Shown here one piece after another: positions 31,201 to 33,354 of a stretch of 64,000 bases of DNA; position 1 is the first letter of the stretch, and each line of letters begins with the position of its first letter. The stretch lies in the NCBI RefSeq assembly GCF_000374165.1, contig NZ_KB893722.1, forward strand, positions 1-64,000. Direction: 5' to 3'. The notes below the pieces were generated by a model, which was given only the letters and a program-made list of their open reading frames with translations, made no database searches and was not told the DNA's origin. This stretch comes from Parafrankia elaeagni (GTDB lineage Bacteria > Actinomycetota > Actinomycetes > Frankiales > Frankiaceae). The position numbers and the translations under genes are program-made.

Positions 31201-32432
31201 CTCCGCGCAGCGGGATCCGACGTCACCGACCGCCCGTCGGGCTCCCCGATACTCGACGCATTCGCATCCGACGGAATCAACCCGTTCGGATCTGGAACCC
31301 CCGCTCGCTCCGGGCCCGGGGCTGGACCCGAAGCTGTTCCCGCAGATGGACCCGCAGATGGACCCGGGTCCGGGCCCACGGCTGGGCCCGGACCCGGATT
31401 GACGCCCAGCCCCGTACCGACACCGACACCGGCGCCGAGGCCCGTGCCGACGCCCGTGCCGAGGCCCGTGCCGACGCCCAGGCCGGCTCCTCCCGCCGAT
31501 GTGGGGTCCGCGGTGTTCGGGTTGACGTTCGGTCCGCCGAGCAGACCGCGCCCGGCCCGACCAGCCCGGTTGCCGAGGAACTCCCCGGCGGCCTCGGCGA
31601 CGGCCGACCACACGGCGGACACGTTGACCTGCCACTTGCCGTCCACCAGGCCGGAACCGAGGAACTCGGCGCTGGTCTCCTGAATGATCGACCACAGGCT
31701 GGCGTTGGTCAGGCCGGCCGCGAAGTTGTCGACGCCGCCGGCTACCCCCACTTTCTTGAGAAAATCGTCGAACGCTGTGGTCGCCTTCGACATGAACGGC
31801 AGGCTGACGAGCGTGGTCGCCGTTCCGACCAGCGCATGCAGGGTCATGCGGCCGAGTTCCTTGGTGTCCACCCCCTTCCGCCTGCCATCCACGATCTGGT
31901 CGATCATGGCGATGAGGGAGGAACCCGGCATGAAGAGCATCTGCATCAGCAGAACGCGGAGCTCCACCCGCGACGCGAGAAAGATCAGGACAGTGCGGAG
32001 GTACCACCGGTAGTACTCCGCGAGGGCGATCGCGATTCCGATGCCGAAGAATCCCTCGGCCAGTGCCTCCAGGATCTGGGCCATCATGAAGGCGAACATC
32101 GTGATGCCCTGCGTGCGCATGTAGTCCATTTCCAGCGCCGTGCTGTCCAGCCCTTTCGCGCCGGACTTGAGCAGGAGCCCGCCCTGCGGCAGCAGATGCG
32201 GGGGGTCGATGACGAACCTGGAGGTCTGGTCCACGAACTTCCGCCCCGGGCTGCCGCCGACGGACGCCTGCACCGAGCGGACGAGCTCCCTCAGGTCCTG
32301 GGAGAGACCGTTGATGACCTGGTCACCGTAGGCATCGAGAATCGAGGCCAGCGCCCACATCATCCTCGTGTCGGCCTGGGGCAGCCGCATGCCGGTGAAC
32401 GCGAGCACCGCGTTGTCCAACGAATCGGCCAC
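10275..32432 (-). CDS. giant (7,385-residue) type VII secretion-associated modular protein
   Basis: One uninterrupted 22,158-base frame. The GTG start at 32432 follows a GAGGGAGGGG Shine-Dalgarno. Residues 1-290 are helical with a hydrophobic core (about 110-200) and resemble the CpnT-like/WXG100-like N-terminal domain of actinobacterial type VII toxins. Residues 300-740 are Gly/Pro-rich. Residues 750-5850 are built from re-used 60-150-residue modules with V-V-L-W-S-x-P-P-A-D, I-W-L-P-A or D-G-R-L-G-L cores that look like alternating strands and helices. Residues 5900-7000 are strand-rich with exact tandem repeats and W-R-x-F / W-R-E-T motifs. The last 350 residues are hydrophobic and end in a Pro-rich tail. 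No Cys-His nuclease, deaminase or NAD-glycohydrolase signature was seen at the C-terminus. It is the penultimate gene of the eccD operon. It is likely exported or surface-bound; its activity is unknown. Confidence 0.85.
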   Translation of the reverse strand: MADSLDNAVLAFTGMRLPQADTRMMWALASILDAYGDQVINGLSQDLRELVRSVQASVGGSPGRKFVDQTSRFVIDPPHLLPQGGLLLKSGAKGLDSTALEMDYMRTQGITMFAFMMAQILEALAEGFFGIGIAIALAEYYRWYLRTVLIFLASRVELRVLLMQMLFMPGSSLIAMIDQIVDGRRKGVDTKELGRMTLHALVGTATTLVSLPFMSKATTAFDDFLKKVGVAGGVDNFAAGLTNASLWSIIQETSAEFLGSGLVDGKWQVNVSAVWSAVAEAAGEFLGNRAGRAGRGLLGGPNVNPNTADPTSAGGAGLGVGTGLGTGVGTGLGAGVGVGTGLGVNPGPGPAVGPDPGPSAGPSAGTASGPAPGPERAGVPDPNGLIPSDANASSIGEPDGRSVTSDPAARSVTGLFGDEVPDPAVLPAGTGGNAELKGGTGDPSVLPDGDRPAVGGPEAGSGVRGDASPPDGAGLVAVVPDTGRDGSPGPVPDNPGSPAPLPPSGDPDAGAGVPPPDPNTLSGPPAGDLPSGPPSDPPDPPDPGTGWAPSPEGRAAIEPSTPTGTVAGAGGDGLVLPGDPAGPDPGHPGTVDPAGSLAVNESAGPDGVIPDASAATPTPSPLAGQPTPTPPVPPVPPVLAPVVPLTASAPALPQAAGLQASLPAASPPVTSPPVTLPPVTSLPAASLPAASAPSGPSASGPQPLGQWATPAIEAPASLGASAAEPDGTAVLAMAPREGEVLEPRPPEDLAPEMTAMLRGDAPGRGEPTTAAYWINLVRSVRNHFGDPDLFGRFTDDQIRAEYQRQVAAPGGAKRTERHLVERTAWVLATGRPPGLPGGARPGEQPAGGSSTQGQNEPTGEPSSAVRTGPSVSRGGLDAVRFTMVVPEGRRSFGGRDPEFLLLGRFADQVHHEVVARLRDGRSPVRVILEIAQGGGWFQSGPDSAATELADLVRSQLRSFLGRGWSQVGLPVEVVEIEVRASARPASRNPRQISGRLTTADSAGEAGGGSAVAGGSVGAGPAGAWRGRYTVEADPRRGVVHAPGAPESAVVAGTVVSPPGVVTVVLPRNARGELGLPRRGTVDGAPDRLSVAVFRELLAEAGWRGGPVQLWAPPVSGPGQGWPLLAAQMQIFGEALNTEIWLPEHGSGQQFASGSMRVSAGRGWRVLGAHALPGPVPGGAVRPPVWLESAAEGVLAPAAGRRPVRWQGGAAWMTLPEYLDLRSHPSRPGEARTGFFEIVDSAGDGPFGGMRPDSVEAVRRVLRGVGYRPGQDLRIWTRHGIGDWQPLLDRLARAENIEIVVPAEDTVAVEADGGVAWSGEPRPVGPDGTVGSWQVTGPLGRLDLGGRGSGGQLDQAGRGPRGGLARARGARAAAGGSSAPRRFDARFAADPAGGPAGGPVPPVTDAAGRRWPAGAVAWVSTNPTGLGAPTPELVRARGGSLSPYSRPYLGGVLGVELPVLADGRLGVGLGNGDARTFDPAEVAGAARLLASRGVELVVLWAQPPAGAAEYGRFLNDVGALATEFDTPVIHLIRGAGMSPVHDSDSSPGLGPLPGPRAGLAFAYPDRTADDPPPLVVRIGPGGALVRRRDLGPELGVYGDGLLLFGARDQGESTLPSHLDSVMRTMRAGPGRLPLVAVHTVRGYPSWRPDRLVPLTADEVLRPLRTRRAPATPVRLVASAEPAEENTLDTFALWMSRGYEEQPVFLGRGARFDPVLADFVAARWLPHLLPSAVRRPGEYTRDSATGQLVPTGHPFEPAETSAWEWYVRGAQVSELSVRPLADGDGVYGLDLRPPSERETVPLRRPGAFLVVADGGLGVVSGHRGGLPIRIPAEQLAAVIAAHRPAGAAAGVGVGAIDPVHLAVGGLTRPAGSALFDPGYPALLGAELGQPVFATSDPEPHAASVTWREAPAIRARTLPEGLGAGLDLTQGTAWEPDTSEQVRQAVGAGRYPVLVGSDQDGRLTLATATGPRPTSPHALARLIAAAMAAHGLDPAVTPVELIVPGWAAAPGALAGTYATRKRRFAEETLTLITMLPVGSADVLGQAPPAYAEPEPAPEPAPAVTSSAAVSADALGQDPPAYAEFTRDAPPPAPETPQPDAGNPPTEADGSGSASPDVTTVVLPRDAQGTLGLPRRGGPPGGLDRPSVASPAEAPASLAAGPSVLPERLRSLSDADWRGVLQDVRNHFRHFGDPDLFTGFGDARIREEIEGQAVAPGGSQRTISQLVERTAHLLLTGRVPGLPGGTRPDEQPAGGSSSQARNEPAADLEAVADRVRLPAGVTGVFLPRLDSGELAVPGAVPGEDGGPRAPTAQELTERVAARGWRGGPLVVWAPAQGRPSEARRWEALANQLRPMAAELGTEIWFPARGARQDVTGDGRLRVTPGAGASRPAGGRLWEVVRPPVSLPPPAGTVVTPHWLDENDDGALAVADQYRPVRWRGGVLETDLQSYLNLRPRLRRLAAADTGFFEVAPSVQGIFSRPPNAGTVQGFVGKFERILNGFGYQQGQDIRIHFDGDRIAEWRPLLTQFAERFSIEIVIPAAGSSVPFLRAGGGDAATPAGEVRAIARNGDGGDWTVLGPLAAQHSRWQPEGGVVRPRQQNTVAVLPSGMWGFSSAGYVRGVVELQRRGAPQPTFFEAGGLLTARAPDGRVEFRSDRLDGTAASFSPAQLAGQLRALPAWQHRPIVVIPRRFYGRTGRPPVWDRDTEVAAWREVSSILGVAVFLPEARADDVSLSGRPTVHLADGSPGTWEDVSPPRPRPPAPPLPPAAGPAPSTGPGQTSRNEGAAASAAPPTVPVLPPPAPSPASVAAGREFVDVAWPAGGIFAIPADEVPPDQFVEGFTEFLTWLGYRGGRDIRDIRILGNGHVLAPWRGHLTQYSRLTGVEILVPAVGSVATAGGPVFQGRVTAVGVQGGAGRWDALTAAGSSRWMSVDGASVLRPDSAFARFGWGTHAVDPRRYAAGVAGLLTRRQTQPEVYEMVGVRVRRTGAGSPQFVVDLLDGALSELSVDQMAERLRVGGSWQRRALAVTPRALSTAAFPGEAVDWPLERAAWRAVGAALGVPVFLPSTDTAAVDLRGVPTVTGPGGRPSRWETVHTVPGEPMVPLATDLAGRLWRSDRPAWLEAAGGGLAAPSARLVTGRGGLLTAFDPGHPAGAGAFSLELSVLPAGELAVGLGDGSERRADLEEVAARIREAARRSEIAREIEARRVRDFLDGAAETTERDAVAEVVEGEDLGTRDAVGTVVLWSRPPADESAYDVFRQDVQRLADVLGRPVMYLRRGAVPLMSDDGTGGPPRTAPARAEDLLVAYPAGASTESAARRGGRPPGYQIARDGQLVQRWDNPDLDPEGLGVGVYSYGSLLFGRYAGGQPPVTVDEWMATSLARDPSGLPLVGVHAVDGAPSWRPDRLVPLSAEQVVSWLRAARTEGRPATPVRLFAASGGEPAAAFLGLAARIAELNENQPVFVARGVLFDHDLGGFVASEWVLVRGPAGGRVGGPVGFVGDSLTRQLVPAGHPFELPGHDPSEWYAAGMSPAGLDVRELRDGTGEYGVDLTGGGETPPPRIPGEYVVAARASWDGVLGGWVGGRLATPSGGRLSTPVFVPPEQLAALVRARPAAAGLPVRLIAHPELVTEEGRRGLTYEERLAAELGGEVRTAGTVNDIQVSTLPGDGGINLAAAGAPDGATDDHRWAVLAAGGFPVIVGSLPDGRLGLEAGDVTVASTPHGIARQISLQLASRGVDPAATQPWLVVVGPEEFADHGPRSADYAVRLARFVEETDRWFRTMPPAQSRPAGQPASAQPASAQPASAQPAPAPGAPGPVGLRWGLPPGAGLVEDSVTGRAADDSSAFAELDLSTSYTDGVEIRDLRVAVLADGRGRYGIDLRTGDSEEERMPAPPRDGRWFVVLADGGPEGVVGYRPDEQGVFQQVPLAPELLARLVEQQWGDSDAIAIVLVVDPDGPPRPPYRGIEHASLVSDVLPLPVFTPVWARADDGSATASWRPAPRVLRRDLPASLTSSGGPGLDLAGADRWDASAAGRAQAVLAGGGFPVVVESYPDGRLGLTTSDGPRPATPYVVAWSIARGMTERARDPLATPPWLIVVRPSVPEGGTPPPAEYGRRLEWFVQEMHRDLVTIAGHWSAEGGPPALHPPEPAAVAPREADPAGWYTSGTRISDLRIWPLVDGEGLYGIDLTGGHAEVSPPRRPGQFTVLVEGGPAGAVGYRPAARPVALPAEQLAAMLDFLWAGSGETFGDVRLVLTRSDADGGPYHGVHYAVRVGAELPDVPVLATTLAAESTGGDGAWRVPEVLAGSAVRGGLNLASLVVDEATRRRIEAAAARFRLPVVVESHPDGRLGLVVLSDGAAVSLAATPHDVARQIVLALAADADRRHPGGQAARPGTALSGTWTVDVVTFPLVGFLPGDPRAGGYEERVARFVEETTALVRSLPFARAELLPEEAEALRWTRDALRDVRLALRGDPVFVGGQPATAALPEPDSAPGRTEAPRDPYLPRASGPSPRLPSVPGPAPAPGPAAGLPSVPGLPSAPGLPPGHGVVFAGELAEIAGQLDPVPNVTTVLWPRLAGGELAAAGPAEAAGPAPLSDDAFAQLLRAAGWQGGPVQLWAPPQPGSPAEAGTRWDALRAQARAFAEHLGTEIWLPARNGRQEMTDGRLRVVSDSGVTWEVVAPRAQAGGLSAGIPRGAVVAPRWLAPAPDGTLVSARGGAPVRWHSGLASVTLPEFLRWRPAFHQLAAVDTGLFDVLLPRSQGGLGVVSPEAGPAADRSPADRSPADWSSGQASARPPADQRDLEAFLSAHGWRPGQDVRIWTPDGPGRSRSTVADLARGLGVEVIVLAAGSEVAVGGDGGVLSDGQVRARDRAGRPGRWSALGPLADLGLSRWVSDAQGAVRPRPGDAVIEQPGRVTFTDPSTFAAQAPGLFAPGHRQPVRRDDVFEVRGARVRTDQGGRPAFEVSAFDGTTRTIPPDRMPDLLYRHGWRDHEVPLAVTPLGQSAQVRDRNLELRAWAEVGAAAGAFVFAPAADGGSPHEVDSLTLRVETGDGGSAPGRWKVVFAPGRLAVPLVTDPVGGLRPPREAAWLRMADNGLAAPTGAMAARHWTRYTSDDLGYPSGAGVFALDLPVRAGGRLGVTLGDGTVVEAPLDEIVTAAHRRARGTITEVVLWSVPPADADAHAVFTAHVAELANRWRRPVAHVRRHTDPLATRFAPGSALGPSGREPAERPAAAELVFTYPDQPVTPPPTYLAVAAGPAAPRYPGPGGVIDAWPVGPARVMPVPQWVPYDGDGLVTAVLHSAALQHPGSAPADLYGLLVQAPGPVAAAVRFFLDGPRAPAGLDITGVDRLTADRAAIADALRLHLLWLGSDSVSASGRLGDPTVAVHDAGPESVVGRHLALWPSRGLGHWPRGTPFPAPLPGEPRPPADETDETVSRAFDILSGISAGTWPAGGPAGTPTSLSAESSPDAMDIDGDVLDGVSAGTWPWPAAGTPSPLSPEPAYESPDISDLMDLDADAITPAPSAADVLVTGSGLYAVDRRQPDRMRSEWAGDGRRRDDVFEVGGLLVRGDDHGGVEFVVDRPDGPPHVLPPERMPAFLRAHGWNRQPIAVIPRRFLFGDSSLEWDPVLEARAWAEAGSADGDMSVFAPEPGTTEVDLSDHPALRGAFGDAGRWELVAGPEGRQPPLGTDAAGRLWPPGEVMWLRAGPGGLGAPSAEVVRRRGGRPEAFFRPYAPESSALGLELAVLDDGRLGVGLGDGGTRPFDPAEVVERSEAERPDEIATVVLWSQPPADEGRYAVFQDDVRRLATEFGAPVIQVGRGVEPSPVNNSASGGRGPLPAPRDDLVVIRPDGTEESGAAVPSLIDDDGLFVGLNAGAAADAAWLAYRVAERDFSLAQARYHQLHPDSRGDRGEGTSATGAGGGKAPATPAQLQAGLDLDGAAARLREAQDGLDRLGLDAEALRAADQNALRLSLLERPRLPGGARPTDTREPGAAGPVTAGDQTEEGLPVRGPHGVRLGALEIDVSAGTATLTRPDGIVEEFAYRPLEGGGHQITDRLDGSWRRFDVGGDLIGLRLDVDTRGGAPAGFLEIDLPASTAILTRDGIVEEFAYRPLEGGGHQITDRLDGSWRRFDVGGDLIGLRLDVDTRGGAPAGFLEIDLPASTAILTRDGIVEEFAYRRLEGGHRITDPLDRSWRDFDDSGALIAERLGTQDAHGDDFGYLVVDHVTRGGFHTDLGGPDRRWDMQVTDGESLSLTSPDGSLHRFTADGVLQEENIFLLDLAGRNLRRSLFVRRDDDGNDVLILTHWIAGNLEEVPNVQVSREPGVGFRITDTGFSGHRGDFQIIDHAGDLWSESIRIVDGGPRDSAPLGDAYVVDYEADTWVRVAVGPGPGGGQPEAAPAAAPDAPLRRYGGRGIVVVEWDGTLRLFGAAGAAVYSREPLNSRTYPVRTVETFQRADGRRHWIEWDGHGGGLLGRHAREGARVYSDLAEGRLWWDEQGLFGKVREYRQTADGGLIRADRLADESWRWYRFNRHGTLTHEGVREKTWNRNWEDVLVTPDGDRLVPHRYSSALNLLSRALHYQENRIVLDEESGGYRLDENYQKFSPQLKDVGSLEVIEDGHRLKTRRWAEQRPPDVLWKTPESIPGFFDRTAARLFGLWPFSWLFESSLGAVDFPNPGWIMGDSRFQVFKWTETGADGVEVSTGVRTVTPDGAFSDFTRGGLFVRGMIRLENGNTVEIGRAADRGWAALEGAEPNPGARTLDWRELDKEKLMVRSGRRTFAADGKRWVDTVSDIGENRIVDTVSDIGENRIVDTVSDIGENRIYVPRGFRIVRWADRQGNVITVHRPHARPEPEQPYDPRVIRIVTRNTMGQIVGRADLWAPAAPNPVQPGMIEVSAHGDPQTGEWSWTDSIGGSGTRISGRNERWTGAWDDSFHDLRTGDDGSVERIRDFRSLDKGRSLAAQRMSDGTWHSEIRDTEGSPVPGSAARRFWLHPDAQWLPTVPRGVRPQRWEDRDGDGNILRELAHGRVRQYDPPRPPDRPVGWGTWKEFDYGAVFRQRRDLGDGVFRESESFHKQWRETDVDGRLLRYRSLSGTVWERSPLNRWSIQHSNFTLVGREFEYRGRMSELRGKNRMWRETNRLQYKAVDGLVGEFVGSVRKIAQKASLDFAQELVIDFAAQVMVAAMFNRGKLTEPDYLRALVGAAIGSFLKTANSAYHDWQGGGLKGFKDGLANVDGGKDYNRNPYNQDKHWDNEWAGTENPPRWRTIGYDYLQTTLLMGFVAAFVATTVNAAAFGLPKDFIPLSGARAARAGAWGGAGAVGVALAFGLARTLLHSAGSGRVFHRGGLSDIIISFIERGFERALGTYLTLRALNLLPQQNVQPPPTAASPARF
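11985..12092 (-). repeat. three exact tandem copies of a 36-bp unit inside the giant gene
   Basis: Copies at 11985-12020, 12021-12056 and 12057-12092 are identical. Each encodes 12 residues (V-D-T-V-S-D-I-G-E-N-R-I) at about residues 6780-6816 of the giant protein. Identity without silent changes points to very recent expansion by slippage. Confidence 0.95.
13921..14322 (-). repeat. perfect 201-bp tandem duplication inside the giant gene
   Basis: Bases 13921-14121 and 14122-14322 are identical over 201 positions (67 codons, reading frame kept). A third, diverged copy follows to the right from 14323. The protein repeat contains E-F-A-Y-R-P-L-E-G-G-G-H and W-R-R-F-D. It lies at about residues 6037-6170. 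Confidence 0.95.
21024..21075 (-). repeat. 15-bp tandem repeat coding A-Q-P-A-S in the giant gene
   Basis: Three nearly exact copies of a GGGCTGCGCGGATGC-type unit encode A-Q-P-A-S repeats in a Pro-rich linker between modules of the giant protein. Confidence 0.8.
25655..25905 (-). repeat. second copy of an internal segmental duplication in the giant gene
   Basis: This segment encodes V-R-N-H-F ... D-P-D-L-F ... A-P-G-G ... L-V-E-R-T-A ... L-P-G-G-x-R-P ... E-Q-P-A-G-G-S-S. The same series of motifs occurs at 29880-30100, 4.2 kb away, so the two blocks arose by duplication of a module series. Confidence 0.8.
29880..30100 (-). repeat. first copy of the internal segmental duplication in the giant gene
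   Basis: Partner of the 25655-25905 segment, with the same residue pattern starting V-R-N-H-F-G-D-P-D-L-F and ending in the linker E-Q-P-A-G-G-S-S. Each copy introduces a new run of modules in the giant protein. Confidence 0.8.
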
Positions 32433-32515
32433 CCGCTGCCCCTCCCTCCGTCACCCGTGGGCACCGCCTCCCCGGGGCGCGGCCCAGCCTGACCAACGCC
32501 CCGGGTAGTGGGACC

Positions 32516-32860
32516 TCAGCCGCGGGACCCGCCGCCGGACCCGCCCCAGCTGCCGCCGAGCGCCGTCGCGTCGCCCTCGGTCTGCTCACCGATGGCACGC
32601 ACGACCTGCAGCCGGTCGCCCTGAAGACCGACCGCCTCGCCGAGCGCACCGAAGATCTTCTCGAACGAGTCGATCAGCCTTTTGAAGGTCTTCCCCGCGG
32701 TTTCCGACATCTCGTCCTCCACACCCGCGGCGAACGGGTGCTCGGCGAGCGTCTCCGTGAGCTTCAGTCCGAAGAGGACGAGGGCGCTCTGGAAGGAGAA
32801 CAGCGCCGGTACCTTCTCCCCGATCGCGTCGCCGTCGTGCCACAGCGGCTCGCCGCTCAC
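32516..32860 (-). CDS. small type VII locus protein, unknown function
   Basis: A 114-residue protein with an almost wholly helical middle (L-V-L-F-G-L-K-L-T-E-T-L and F-K-R-L-I-D-S-F-E-K-I-F) and a Gly/Ser-rich C-terminus ending near G-S-W-G-G. Size and helix content resemble ESX-associated small proteins, but the W-x-G turn is at the far end rather than between two helices, so it is not a canonical WXG100 protein. It starts with GTG at 32860, overlapping the stop of the YbaB-type gene as GTGA, and precedes the giant gene by 83 bases. A partner or chaperone for the giant protein is a reasonable guess only. Confidence 0.6.
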   Translation of the reverse strand: MSGEPLWHDGDAIGEKVPALFSFQSALVLFGLKLTETLAEHPFAAGVEDEMSETAGKTFKRLIDSFEKIFGALGEAVGLQGDRLQVVRAIGEQTEGDATALGGSWGGSGGGSRG

Positions 32861-33309
32861 GTCCAGTTTCCCTTCCTGTCGGGAACACCCGGCCCGTCCG
32901 GCCGGCCTGCGGCGTCCGGAACGTTCCTCGTGAACATGTCGAAGAGTTCCGACATGAACTCGTCGGCGGTCTCGGGCCGCGGGAGGTCACGCCCGACGAC
33001 CGGCACGTCGCTCAGGAGGTCCCGGACCATGGCCACCGCCCGGTCCCGCGCCTTCTGACGGGCCCGCTCGATGGTCTTCACCAGAATGTCGGCGAGTTCG
33101 GCCGGCGGCAGATCCCGGTACCCGTCACCACGGAAAGAGATATTCTTGAGGGTGCCGTGACCGCCCACTGTGACGGTCACCATCTTGTTCTTGTCGCTGG
33201 CGCGCGAGGTGACATCGTCACCTTCCCGCATCATGCGCTGCGCGACCTCGCCGGTGCGGGCCAGGCTGGTGAGCGCGGTCTCCATCATGTCGTCGTCGAT
33301 CTGACTCAT
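32857..33309 (-). CDS. YbaB/EbfC-family protein in the type VII operon
   Basis: A 150-residue protein of the YbaB/EbfC nucleoid-associated fold. The strand-turn region reads V-T-V-T-V-G-G-H-G-T-L-K-N-I-S-F, followed by the P-P-A-E-L-A-D-I-L helix and a long basic helix rich in Arg, then an acidic and Pro-rich tail. Housekeeping YbaB proteins bind DNA as dimers, but actinobacterial ESX loci often encode divergent YbaB members of the same size as EspL-type proteins, which stabilise secreted substrates. Position between the Gly-rich protein and the giant gene fits that second role. The ATG at 33309 has a good AGGAG Shine-Dalgarno. Confidence 0.75.
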   Translation of the reverse strand: MSQIDDDMMETALTSLARTGEVAQRMMREGDDVTSRASDKNKMVTVTVGGHGTLKNISFRGDGYRDLPPAELADILVKTIERARQKARDRAVAMVRDLLSDVPVVGRDLPRPETADEFMSELFDMFTRNVPDAAGRPDGPGVPDRKGNWT

Positions 33310-33354
33310 CGGGTCTTCTCCTGTGTCGTCCGGATCGCAGGCCGGCCGGGCTGG

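Noticed and set aside
10275-32432. Giant gene considered as a polyketide or non-ribosomal peptide synthetase
   Set aside because: No ketosynthase, acyltransferase, condensation, adenylation or carrier-protein motifs are present.
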